The notes: a model not told the origin generated them from the sequence alone. 20,194 nt of DNA from Bacillota bacterium (GCA_023422005.1 JAEZSC010000119.1:1-20194), one strand, 5' to 3'. Counted from the stretch's first letter, positions 14,459 through 20,194 are shown. Made by a program: numbers and translations.

Positions 14459-15168
14459 CCCTGGGCCCCCATCAGGCGGTGCAGCACTTCCTGATAGGCC
14501 TCTTCCACGTCGCCCAGGTCCCGGCGGAAGCGGTCCTTGTCCAGCTTCTGGCCGGTACGGGTGTCCCAGAAGCGGCAGGTGTCCGGCGAGATCTCGTCTG
14601 CCAGCACGATGTCGCCGTGGAAACGGCCGAATTCCAGCTTGAAATCGATGAGCTCGATGTTCAGGTCCTTGAGATAAGCGCTCAGGATGTCGTTGATGCG
14701 GAAGGAAAGCTCGGCTATCTTCGCCATCTCTTCCGGTGTGGCCAGGCCCATGGCGGCGATGTGGTAGTCGTTGATCATCGGGTCGCCAAGCTCGTCATTC
14801 TTGTAGCTGTATTCCAACACGGTGGTCTTGAGCTTGGTACCCTCTTCCAGCCCCAAGCGCTTGCTTAAGGACCCGGCGGCGATGTTGCGCACGATGACCT
14901 CCACGGGCACGATGTGCACGCGATTGACCACGGTATCGCGATCAGAGAGCTGTTCCACCAGATGGGTGGGGATTCCATGGCCTTCCAGCATCTTGAAAAT
15001 GTGGTTGCTCATGGTATTGTTCACGATGCCTTTGCCCACGATGGTGCCGCGCTTGAGGCCGTTGAAGGCCGTAGCGTCGTCCTTGTAGCTGACGATGACC
15101 AGGTCGGGATTGTCGGTGGCGAATACTTTCTTGGCCTTGCCCTCGTAGAGCTGTTCTCTGCGTTCCAT
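14455..15168 (-). CDS. purC: SAICAR synthetase
   Basis: This 237-residue enzyme joins aspartate to CAIR using ATP. Motifs QLYEGKAKKVF, YKDDATAFNG, VEVIVRNIAAGSLSKR, LIDFKLEFGR and ADEISPDTCRFWD are all present, and length is normal for single-domain bacterial PurC. Its ATG shares one base with the purE stop (TAATG), and its own stop overlaps the purF start (ATGA). The three genes purE-C-F are therefore one translationally coupled block. Confidence 0.97.
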   Translation of the reverse strand: MERREQLYEGKAKKVFATDNPDLVIVSYKDDATAFNGLKRGTIVGKGIVNNTMSNHIFKMLEGHGIPTHLVEQLSDRDTVVNRVHIVPVEVIVRNIAAGSLSKRLGLEEGTKLKTTVLEYSYKNDELGDPMINDYHIAAMGLATPEEMAKIAELSFRINDILSAYLKDLNIELIDFKLEFGRFHGDIVLADEISPDTCRFWDTRTGQKLDKDRFRRDLGDVEEAYQEVLHRLMGAQG

Positions 15169-15659
15169 TAGCGGGCTCCCCTCTGCAATTTTTCGTCGCT
15201 GTCGGCCACCTTGCGGGCCAGCTCCTCCTTGAAGGCGGCCAGCTTGGCGGACAGCTCCGGGTATTTCAATGCCAGCATCTGCACGGCGAGAATAGCCGCG
15301 TTCTCGGCGGCGTCCACACCCACAGTGGCCACGGGCACGCCGGCGGGCATCTGCACGATGGACAAAAGCGAATCCATTCCGTCCATAAAGCTGCTCTTGA
15401 TGGGCACGCCGATGACGGGCAGCGTCGTGAAAGCCGCCAGCACGCCGGGCAGATGGGCGGCCTTGCCGGCCGCTGCGATGATGCAGTCATACCCTTCCTG
15501 AGAAGCCGCGCGCGCAAAAGCGGAGGCGGCATCGGGCGTGCGGTGGGCGCTGAGCACCCGCGGCGTCGTCTCTATACCAAAAAAGGCCAGACGCTCCAGC
15601 GCGGGCTGGAGCACCGGCAGGTCCGAAGCGCTGCCCATGACGATTGCCACCTTTGGCAT
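15168..15659 (-). CDS. purE: N5-carboxyaminoimidazole ribonucleotide mutase (class I PurE)
   Basis: This 163-residue enzyme converts N5-CAIR to CAIR. The motifs GSASD (9-13), SAHRTPD with catalytic-region His39, and AAAGKAAHLPGVLAA place it in class I, which works after PurK; purK is not in the window. Length is normal. The start follows AGGAGG five bases upstream. It is the first gene of the purine operon, with its promoter about 40-70 bases upstream and a PurR-like operator beyond. Confidence 0.96.
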   Translation of the reverse strand: MPKVAIVMGSASDLPVLQPALERLAFFGIETTPRVLSAHRTPDAASAFARAASQEGYDCIIAAAGKAAHLPGVLAAFTTLPVIGVPIKSSFMDGMDSLLSIVQMPAGVPVATVGVDAAENAAILAVQMLALKYPELSAKLAAFKEELARKVADSDEKLQRGAR

Positions 15660-15700
15660 GTAGACCTCCTAAAGCGAAGAATGAAAAATAAGATGGTTGC

Positions 15701-15729
15701 ATCATAGCAGAACAAGACGCGCCGGACAA
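15701..15729 (-). promoter_or_regulatory. Sigma-A type promoter of the purine operon
   Basis: On the minus strand TTGTCC (15729-15724), a 17-base spacer and TATGAT (15706-15701) with an upstream TGC (extended -10) form a good promoter. Transcription would start near 15694, leaving a leader of only about 35 bases. That is too short for a purine riboswitch, so control must act at the promoter. Confidence 0.8.
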
Positions 15730-15762
15730 GGTGTTTATAAGAACTTTACGTGGTGTTTATAA
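15730..15762. repeat. Direct repeat GGTGTTTATAA, 22-bp period, upstream of the purE promoter
   Basis: GGTGTTTATAA occurs at 15730-15740 and 15752-15762, in the same orientation, 22 bases apart (two helical turns). The first copy abuts the purE -35 box and overlaps the weaker PurBox. Same-face spacing suggests a bound protein, perhaps PurR itself or a second regulator. Confidence 0.7.
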
Positions 15763-15778
15763 AATAATGTTCGGATTT
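15735..15778 (-). promoter_or_regulatory. Candidate PurR operator: PurBox pair upstream of purE
   Basis: On the minus strand AAATCCGAACATT (15778-15766) fits every position of the Bacillus PurBox consensus AWWWCCGAACWWT. An inverted, weaker partner AAAGTTCTTATAA (15747-15735; 10 of 13) follows after 18 bases, close to the 16-17 base spacing described for PurR. Both lie upstream of the purE -35 box, as expected. Bacillus-type PurR represses when PRPP is low; whether this organism has PurR is not visible here. A further 11-of-13 match, AAACACGAACATT (15829-15841, plus strand), faces the sigma-factor gene. Confidence 0.62.
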
Positions 15779-15849
15779 ACGCCGATATAAAAAGCTTCCT
15801 AAGTCTTGCGTTGTAATTGTCCTGTTAAAAACACGAACATTCCCGCTGT

Positions 15850-15878
15850 TTCCGGTCAGCGCAAAGATATGCTAAAAT
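15850..15878 (+). promoter_or_regulatory. Candidate promoter of the ECF sigma operon
   Basis: TAAAAT (15873-15878) is preceded by TGC, giving an extended -10 box. The -35 region TTCCGG (15850-15855, 17-base spacer) is poor, which is tolerated with an extended -10. The leader to the sigma ATG would be about 75 bases. A GAAC...GGTC arrangement at 15835-15857 loosely recalls an ECF-type promoter and could be an autoregulatory site, but the match is incomplete. Confidence 0.4.
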
Positions 15879-15960
15879 GGAAATGCAAATATAAAGCTTT
15901 TTTATTTTGAACCTTATAGCTCTTCGCAACGACCAATCAGCGCAGGAAGGAGGCGGACCC

Positions 15961-16485
15961 ATGGCACAGCGGGATGCGGACATCCTAAGACGAATCGCAG
16001 ACCGCGACCGGGCTGCCTTTGAAACGCTCTACAACGACTGCGCCGGCGGCGTCTACGCCTATCTGCGCAGCCGGGGGCTGGACGAGGCCACCGCCGCCGA
16101 CGCCTTGCAGGACACCTTTCTGGCGGCGTGGAACGGCGCGGCCAGCTACCGGGGCGATGCCCGGAGGCTGACCTGGCTCATCGGCATCGCCCGGCACAAG
16201 CTGGCCGACGCCGTACGCGCCCGGGAGCGCCACCGGGCGGCGCCGCTGGAGGGCCTCGACCGCGGCGAGGACACTCTGGCGGGCCAGGCTGAGCGCCTGA
16301 CGCTGCGCGCCGCCGTGGGCGCGCTGGACGGTGAGGACCGGGAACTGCTGCACTTGGTATTCCATCAGGGCTTGGCCTATGCCGAGGCGGCTCAGATCCT
16401 GGGCATCCCCGAGGGCACGGTGAAATCCCGCATGCACCACATCCGCCGCAGACTGGCGGCGCACATGGCACAGGAGGTGGATTGA
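15961..16485 (+). CDS. ECF-family RNA polymerase sigma factor
   Basis: This 174-residue protein has the two-domain ECF layout. Region 2 (about 18-95) includes AFETLYNDCAGGVYAYL, the aspartate-rich ADALQDTFLAAW and WLIGIARHKLAD. Region 4 (about 116-170) includes LVFHQGLAYAEAAQILG and the helix-turn-helix IPEGTVKSRMHHIRRRL. It would direct RNA polymerase to a small regulon. The start follows AAGGAGG seven bases upstream; an upstream in-frame ATG at 15907 lacks a binding site. The next gene, 2 bases on, is a zf-HC2 anti-sigma factor, the usual partner. The regulon is unknown, but ECF operons commonly control themselves and their neighbours. Confidence 0.93.
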   Translation: MAQRDADILRRIADRDRAAFETLYNDCAGGVYAYLRSRGLDEATAADALQDTFLAAWNGAASYRGDARRLTWLIGIARHKLADAVRARERHRAAPLEGLDRGEDTLAGQAERLTLRAAVGALDGEDRELLHLVFHQGLAYAEAAQILGIPEGTVKSRMHHIRRRLAAHMAQEVD

Positions 16486-16486
16486 C

Positions 16487-16804
16487 TTGGACTGCCTAAC
16501 GACACAAGAGCTGCTCCCCGAGCTGCTGCAGGGACGCCTGGACAAGGAGACCGAGCAGCGGGCACTGGCCCACCTGGCTGCCTGCGCCGAATGCCGCCGG
16601 GAGCTGGCCTTCTGGGCCAGCCTGGCGCAGACCGTGCGCCAGGAGGCCCAGCCGCTGCCCGAGAACGTGTTCGAGGACGTGGCGGACCGCCTGGGCCTGC
16701 GGGCGCAGCCCTCGCTATGGGAAACCCTGCAGACCGTGGGCGGCGCGCTGCGGCTGACCGGCTCGGCGGTGCGGCTGGCGCTGACGCTGGCACAAAACCC
16801 CTGA
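16487..16804 (+). CDS. Short zf-HC2 anti-sigma factor without membrane helix
   Basis: This 105-residue protein has the zinc anti-sigma signature: Cys3, then H29-x3-C33-x2-C36 (HLAACAEC), with the LLPELLQGRLD segment between. Such domains bind and hold ECF sigma factors. Most zf-HC2 anti-sigmas continue into a membrane helix and an outside sensor; here the chain ends after an amphipathic stretch (about 77-105, LRLTGSAVRLALTLAQ), so it should be soluble or only peripherally bound. The start is a TTG one base after the sigma stop, with AGGAGG nine bases upstream, suggesting coupled and modest translation. Sensing may therefore depend on another protein of the operon. Confidence 0.85.
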   Translation: MDCLTTQELLPELLQGRLDKETEQRALAHLAACAECRRELAFWASLAQTVRQEAQPLPENVFEDVADRLGLRAQPSLWETLQTVGGALRLTGSAVRLALTLAQNP

Positions 16805-16838
16805 CGATAACGACCAACCAAGAGAAAGGATGAACATT

Positions 16839-17129
16839 ATGGAATTCAACAGCGAAAAGAAAAAGAATCACGAAAACATCCCCGTGGAGGACATTGGCCG
16901 GCTGCTGGACGAGGTTTCCACGAAGATCCCAAAACTCATCGACGGGCTGCAGCGCAGCTATTACAACCCGGAGAACGGCGCCAATTATGGCAAGGCCGTG
17001 GGCGCGTTCTTCAAGGAGCTGATCGCTAGCGGCATCCCCCAGGATGTGGCGCTCAAGCTGACCGCCAACTATATGTTCAGCTTCAAGGACATCGCCAACC
17101 TGAACGTCCACAACAACGAAAAAGACTGA
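16839..17129 (+). CDS. Small soluble protein with motif shared with the next gene
   Basis: I do not recognise a named family. The 96-residue protein is hydrophilic and Lys/Asn-rich at both ends, with no membrane helix or signal. Residues 57-88 align without gaps to residues 44-75 of the next gene product, sharing F57, E60, L61, A63, G65, P67, D69, A71, L74, Y78, D84 and L88 plus many similar residues. A further segment, IGRLLDEVSTKIPKLIDGL (19-37), looks helical. The start at 16839 gives the GAAAGGA site eight-base spacing; an ATG at 16830 is too close to it. It is 34 bases after the anti-sigma gene, in the same operon. Confidence 0.75.
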   Translation: MEFNSEKKKNHENIPVEDIGRLLDEVSTKIPKLIDGLQRSYYNPENGANYGKAVGAFFKELIASGIPQDVALKLTANYMFSFKDIANLNVHNNEKD

Positions 17130-17140
17130 CGGTGGCGGCC

Positions 17141-17395
17141 ATGAAAAAATCATCGCTGCGCAGGAAGCTTCAGGCCGCCGCAGGCTTCCTAATGATCGCC
17201 GGCGTGCTGCTGGCGGCGCCCTTTCTGCTGCTGGCGTGGTTTATCCGCGCGGCGGCAGCCAGGCGGCGCTTCCTGCGGGAGCTGCGCGCCGCCGGCGTAC
17301 CCGAGGACGCCGCCTGGGACTTAAGCCGCCGTTACAAGGTACGGCTGCGCGACCTGAGCGTCCTGGCTCCCACACAAATCACTTCCGCCCGCTGA
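17141..17395 (+). CDS. Small single-helix membrane protein with motif shared with the preceding gene
   Basis: I do not recognise a named family. The 84-residue protein has a basic N-terminus (KKSSLRRK), one long hydrophobic helix (about 12-36) and a basic tail. Residues 44-75 repeat the motif of the previous protein (F44, E47, L48, A50, G52, P54, D56, A58, L61, Y65, D71, L75). Basic residues flank both sides of the helix, so orientation is not certain; a cytoplasmic tail is likelier because the paralogous motif is cytosolic. The start ATG follows GGTGG; a GTG nine bases earlier is possible. It is the last gene before a strong terminator, so the four genes form one unit. Confidence 0.75.
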   Translation: MKKSSLRRKLQAAAGFLMIAGVLLAAPFLLLAWFIRAAAARRRFLRELRAAGVPEDAAWDLSRRYKVRLRDLSVLAPTQITSAR

Positions 17396-17404
17396 ATACG
17401 AAAC

Positions 17405-17437
17405 AGCCCGCCGCGAACCGCGGCGGGCTTTCCTTTT
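17405..17437 (+). terminator. Rho-independent terminator of the sigma operon
   Basis: AGCCCGCCGCG (17405-17415) and CGCGGCGGGCT (17419-17429) form a perfect 11-bp stem with the loop AAC, followed by TTCCTTTT. It begins ten bases after the last stop of the sigma operon. On the minus strand the tail GTTTCG is poor, but the stem may also help end the convergent ABC permease transcript. Confidence 0.93.
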
Positions 17438-17442
17438 GCTGA

Positions 17443-18165
17443 CTATCTTTCCTGTTCCTTGACCGGCGCGCGGCGCATCATCAGGCGGCACAGCGCCAGC
17501 AGCGCCAGGCCTCCCACCGCCATGCTCAGCGCGCCGATGAGGGCGTTGGGCTGCTCTCCCATGCCCATGAGGGTCAGGAACGAATGGTTGAGCCAATTGC
17601 TCAGGCGGTGTTCCCCCAACAGGCTGTTCAACCCGGAGAGCCACAGGCTCAACCAAACCGGCGTGAGCCCCAGCAGTACCTTGCCGACCTTGCTCACACG
17701 GTAGAAGGCCAGTGTGATGAGCAGGCCGACGCCGACCGCCAGCACGTTCATGGCCCAGTGCCACAGCCACAGGTCCACCCAGCTGTTCGCCGGATAGAAT
17801 TGGCCCCAGCCGGAAAGAAGGTTCGGGCGGACCATCGACGCCACGCCGCCCAGCGCCGCATCGATAACCGACATCGCCGTGGCAACCGTCAGCAGCGAGA
17901 GCACCGCCGAGCGATAATAGTGCCCGCGGGTGAAGCCGTTGGCCGATGCAAAGATGAAGCTGGATTTGAAGCTGTTGAGCCCCATGACGAACAGGAAAAT
18001 CGTCGAGGAAATCTCCAGCCCGTTGAACTCGCCGGCGGAACTGCCGAAACGCTGATACAACAGCGCAGCCCCCGCCAGCACGGCGATAAAAATACTGTAG
18101 AATACAACGACGGGCTTCACTGTCTCCCAGAGCATGTAGCGATACAGCGCAAACACTCGTTTCAT
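17443..18165 (-). CDS. ABC transporter permease (ABC-2-like), partner of the YtrB-type ATPase
   Basis: This 240-residue protein is mostly hydrophobic, with about six membrane helices (roughly 17-37, 50-70, 87-107, 140-160, 165-183, 213-233) and a basic C-terminal tail. It has no clear sequence signature of its own; the call rests on topology and on following an ABC ATPase gene. The start at 18165 follows GGGAGGG with seven-base spacing. A GTG at 18183 that overlaps the ATPase stop is possible but less well placed. Together with the ATPase and GntR gene it matches the YtrA-type regulated ABC operons of Bacillota, often induced by wall-active antibiotics. The transported substrate is unknown. 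Confidence 0.82.
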   Translation of the reverse strand: MKRVFALYRYMLWETVKPVVVFYSIFIAVLAGAALLYQRFGSSAGEFNGLEISSTIFLFVMGLNSFKSSFIFASANGFTRGHYYRSAVLSLLTVATAMSVIDAALGGVASMVRPNLLSGWGQFYPANSWVDLWLWHWAMNVLAVGVGLLITLAFYRVSKVGKVLLGLTPVWLSLWLSGLNSLLGEHRLSNWLNHSFLTLMGMGEQPNALIGALSMAVGGLALLALCRLMMRRAPVKEQER

Positions 18166-18179
18166 TTCAATTCCCTCCC

Positions 18180-19043
18180 TCACTGGCCGGTCATGGACAC
18201 AAACAGGCTTTGCAGCGACACCGGCGATATCTCCAGGCCCAATTCCCGGGCCTGCCGACGGGCTTCGTCATCCGCCGGCGCACCTACGGCGGCGGTGCGC
18301 AAGCCGCCCAGCGCCTGTACATCCAGCACGCGACGGCCCTGCAGAAACTGCTCCACCGCCTGGGCGCCGCCGGACACCATGTATGACCCGGCCCGCAGCG
18401 CCTCCACGCTTTCGTGGGCCATCACGCGGCCCCGGTGGATGATGACGGTGTCCTCTATGACATCGGCCACCTCGTCGATCAGGTGGGTGCTCAACACGCA
18501 GGTGGCCGGATGGCTGTCCATGCGCTCTATGAGCTCCCGGTAGAAGAGCGCCCGGTGGTTCGCGTCCATTCCCAGCACCGGCTCATCCAGCAGCAGCACC
18601 TCCGCGCCGCTGGCCAGCGCCAGAATCAGCTTGAAGATGGAGCCGTAACCGGTGGACAAGCCCTTGACCCGCTGGGCAGTGTCCATGCGGAACTTCTCCG
18701 CCAACGCCGCGGCATAAGCGCTGTCATACCCTTCATAAAATTGTCCGGTCCAGGCCATTACGTCGCGCAGCCGCATGTTTTCGGGATACGCCCGTTTCTC
18801 GGTCATATAGTACGTGCGGGCCTGCACCGCCGCGTTCTCCCAGGCGGGTTCGCCGAAGAGCAGCGCGTGGCCGCCGCTGGCCGACAGCCGGTTGGCCAAT
18901 ATGTTCAGCAGCGTGGTTTTGCCGGCGCCGTTGCGGCCCAGCAGGCCTACGATCTTGCCCGGCTGTATCTGCAGCGTCACATCTTCCAACGCCTGCGTGC
19001 TGCCGAAACGCTTGGAAAGGCTGCGGGTTTCAATTGCGTTCAT
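18180..19043 (-). CDS. ABC transporter ATP-binding protein (YtrB-like)
   Basis: This 287-residue ATPase has Walker A GRNGAGKTT (36-44), Walker B VLLLDEP (149-155) and H-loop STHL (His187). The signature motif is the variant LSTGY (129-133) instead of LSGGQ, seen in YtrB-type ATPases regulated by GntR proteins. The C-terminal 80 residues form an accessory domain seen in ABC-2 type drug/antibiotic transporters. It pairs with the permease encoded 14 bases downstream. The ATG at 19043 lies inside the end of the GntR gene (14-base overlap) with GAGGAG eight bases upstream; a GTG at 19052 is poorer. The overlap implies coupled expression with the repressor. Confidence 0.92.
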   Translation of the reverse strand: MNAIETRSLSKRFGSTQALEDVTLQIQPGKIVGLLGRNGAGKTTLLNILANRLSASGGHALLFGEPAWENAAVQARTYYMTEKRAYPENMRLRDVMAWTGQFYEGYDSAYAAALAEKFRMDTAQRVKGLSTGYGSIFKLILALASGAEVLLLDEPVLGMDANHRALFYRELIERMDSHPATCVLSTHLIDEVADVIEDTVIIHRGRVMAHESVEALRAGSYMVSGGAQAVEQFLQGRRVLDVQALGGLRTAAVGAPADDEARRQARELGLEISPVSLQSLFVSMTGQ

Positions 19044-19407
19044 CTTCTTCACTCCTCTCGATCATGCGGATCAGCTCGTCGCGGCCGATGCCCAGTTTGG
19101 CTGCCTCTTCCAGCAGCGCGCCCACGTAATCACGGTAAAAGCCGGCGCGTCTCTTTTGCAGTATGATCCGCTTGGCTCCCGTGTTTACGAACATGCCCAA
19201 CCCCCGTTTCTTATAGACGACACCTTCATCGGTCAGCACCGAGACCCCCTTGGCCGCAGTGGCAGGGTTGATCTGCAGAGAGACCGCCATCTCCGTCGTG
19301 GAAGGAATCTGGCTTTCTTCTTCAAATACGCCCTTGAGGATGTTGTCCTCTATGGACTCGGCCAACTGGATATAGATGGGCTTCTCACCATCAAAGTTTA
19401 GCAGCAT
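19030..19407 (-). CDS. GntR-family transcriptional regulator, YtrA subfamily
   Basis: This 125-residue protein has an N-terminal winged helix (about 1-75: PIYIQLAESIEDNILKG, IPSTTEMAVSLQINPATA, VYKKRGLGMFV) and a short C-terminal helical part for dimerisation, the size typical of YtrA regulators. It probably represses its own operon and the ABC genes downstream by binding the palindrome over the -10 box. The start at 19407 has AGGAGG 12 bases upstream, longer than usual. Another ATG at 19414, five bases from the same site, is in a different frame and opens a seven-residue frame. Confidence 0.92.
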   Translation of the reverse strand: MLLNFDGEKPIYIQLAESIEDNILKGVFEEESQIPSTTEMAVSLQINPATAAKGVSVLTDEGVVYKKRGLGMFVNTGAKRIILQKRRAGFYRDYVGALLEEAAKLGIGRDELIRMIERSEEDERN

Positions 19408-19445
19408 GGTTCATGGATCCCTCCTCTCCACTTCTCTTGTGCTTT

Positions 19446-19469
19446 GGTTAATTACTCTACTAGTTAACC
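19446..19469. promoter_or_regulatory. Palindromic operator of the YtrA-type regulator
   Basis: A 24-base imperfect palindrome has arms GGTTAA (19446-19451) and TTAACC (19464-19469), with further matches inside (TA and T at mirrored positions). It overlaps the -10 box and transcription start of the GntR operon, the expected place for self-repression. YtrA-family sites contain similar GGTTAAC/GTTAACC halves. Confidence 0.78.
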
Positions 19470-19495
19470 ATAATCCATAACAACTCAATTGTCAA
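19467..19495 (-). promoter_or_regulatory. Promoter of the GntR-ABC operon
   Basis: On the minus strand a perfect TTGACA (19495-19490), a 17-base spacer and TATGGT (19472-19467) form a good sigma-A promoter. The -10 box shares bases with the operator, so a bound repressor would block polymerase. Confidence 0.85.
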
Positions 19496-19504
19496 TGCTT
19501 TTTT

Positions 19505-19544
19505 CAAAAAAAGAAAGACCCGCCGTAGATTTTTACGACGGGTC
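19505..19544 (-). terminator. Rho-independent terminator of the SPOCS-LysM gene
   Basis: GACCCGCCGTA (19517-19527) pairs with TACGACGGGTC (19534-19544) with one mismatch and a six-base loop. On the minus strand a long T-rich tail follows (complement of 19516-19505, TTTC then seven T). It ends 18 bases past the stop codon. Confidence 0.92.
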
Positions 19545-19562
19545 GGATGCTTTGCTCTACCC

Positions 19563-20194
19563 TTACTTTCTCAGAACCACAATTCGGGCTCCCGGCTTCA
19601 CGCCATGGGCGATCTCCGGGTTGGCCTTGATCAGGTCCTCCACCTTGACGCGGCAGCGGCGGGCCAGCGACCAGGCGGTGTCGGCATTTCCGGCCACGCA
19701 CAGCGTCAGCGGCGGGAGCGCCCGGGCCAGGTGCGCCCCTTCGGTGAGTTCGGTGACCACGGAATAGGTCGTCATGCGCCGGCTGCAGATGGATACCGAC
19801 AGCTCGGACTCCACTTCGAAACTGGCCCCGGTCAGGATCGTGCTCTTGAGCGCCACAGCCGACAGGTCCAGTTTGCTGTCGGCGGAGGCCCCTTCCCAGC
19901 GGATGGCTGCGGTATAAGGCGCCTCGGCCAGCACACTGATGACAGCATCGTCGGCGGTGCGGCAATACAGCCGCGTGCGCAGCCGGCCATTTAGGTCCAC
20001 GCGGCCGTCGGCCACCGAGTAACCGTCGATGACCGGTGTGACCAGCGCCGCCAGCACGGCCACGCTTTCGGAAGGCAGATCCGCAGAGGGCAGCGCACCC
20101 CGGACCAGCACCTTCTCCACCGTCTCCACGGGGCCGTCAAAGAGGCCAATGTCTTCGCGGGATACCACCATGTCGCTGTCCAGATGGTAAGCGT
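19563..20194 (-). CDS. SPOCS (DUF3794) and LysM domain protein, C-terminal part (runs off right edge)
   Basis: The frame is open to the right edge, so the N-terminus is missing; an internal ATG at 20171 is preceded by in-frame codons (AYHLDSD) and is not the start. The visible 210 residues contain a SPOCS/DUF3794 domain (about VEKVLVRGAL through PYTAAIRW), a second partial one (LKSTILTGASFEVESELSV) and a C-terminal LysM domain (NADTAWSLARRCRVKVEDL, then IKANPEIAHGVKPGARIVVL). SPOCS plus LysM is the layout of SipL, the spore-coat protein that recruits SpoIVA in Clostridioides, and of SpoVID-like proteins. It implies an endospore former. It is alone before a strong terminator. I am sure of the domains, less of the orthology to SipL. 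Confidence 0.88.
   Translation of the reverse strand, partial: AYHLDSDMVVSREDIGLFDGPVETVEKVLVRGALPSADLPSESVAVLAALVTPVIDGYSVADGRVDLNGRLRTRLYCRTADDAVISVLAEAPYTAAIRWEGASADSKLDLSAVALKSTILTGASFEVESELSVSICSRRMTTYSVVTELTEGAHLARALPPLTLCVAGNADTAWSLARRCRVKVEDLIKANPEIAHGVKPGARIVVLRK

Noticed and set aside
13196..14494. Open frame of 432 codons opposite purF
   Set aside because: Antisense shadow of PurF; Ala/His/Gln-rich without recognisable domains.
15790..15910. Possible classical ECF autoregulatory promoter
   Set aside because: A GAAC...GGTC pair exists but lacks a proper CGTC-type -10 and ideal spacing, so only an extended -10 promoter is listed, at low confidence.
15660..15960. Possible purine riboswitch before purE
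   Set aside because: The mapped promoter leaves a leader of only about 35 bases, and no conserved aptamer loop sequences were found upstream.
16392..17153. Open frame of 253 codons opposite the sigma operon
   Set aside because: It crosses four well-started genes on the other strand and its product is low-complexity Pro/Ala/Arg-rich.

Overview
The window looks like chromosomal DNA of a fairly GC-rich, endospore-forming Clostridia (Bacillota). The evidence is a SPOCS-LysM (DUF3794) spore-coat type gene at the right edge, an iron-sulfur type PurF with a cleavable propeptide, a YtrA-family GntR regulator with its ABC transporter, strong AGGAGG ribosome binding sites, and palindromic intergenic elements of a kind common in gut Clostridia. 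No species is claimed. I see no prophage, insertion sequence, CRISPR array, tRNA or rRNA.

Layout, left to right. (1) The 5' end of rpmB (ribosomal protein L28) leaves the left edge on the minus strand with a clear promoter. (2) A secreted CAP-domain protein (minus) is followed by two strong hairpins. (3) A plus-strand pair has its own sigma-A promoter: an acidic protein with a duplicated zinc ribbon, and a metallophosphoesterase. (4) A convergent ABC exporter half-transporter (minus) is followed by a secreted, membrane-anchored leucine-rich repeat protein (minus), which has its own promoter and terminator. (5) A long minus-strand purine operon runs from 15.66 kb to 6.83 kb in the order purE-purC-purF-purM-purN-DUF2284-like-purH-purD-2H phosphoesterase. 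It covers PRPP amidotransferase, GAR synthetase, GAR transformylase, AIR synthetase, N5-CAIR mutase, SAICAR synthetase and the bifunctional last enzyme. purL/purQ/purS, purB and purK are not in the window. (6) A divergent plus-strand operon encodes an ECF sigma factor, a short zf-HC2 anti-sigma factor without a membrane segment, and two small proteins, one soluble and one membrane-anchored, that share a gap-free 32-residue motif. (7) A minus-strand operon encodes a YtrA-type GntR repressor, an ABC ATPase and a permease, with a palindromic operator over its -10 box. (8) The SPOCS-LysM gene enters from the right edge and ends at a strong terminator.

The purE upstream region carries a perfect match to the Bacillus PurR PurBox plus a weaker inverted partner, upstream of a well-formed promoter. 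The leader is too short for a purine riboswitch, so the operon is probably controlled by a PurR-like repressor. The purine operon is tightly coupled in purE-C-F (TAATG, ATGA), purM-N (GTGA) and purD-2H (ATGA). It is interrupted by hairpin-rich spacers between purF and purM and between purH and purD.

The best candidate for an undescribed system is the sigma/anti-sigma operon with its two motif-sharing small proteins. The duplicated zinc-ribbon protein next to the phosphoesterase, and the DUF2284-like protein inside the purine operon, are the next most interesting.
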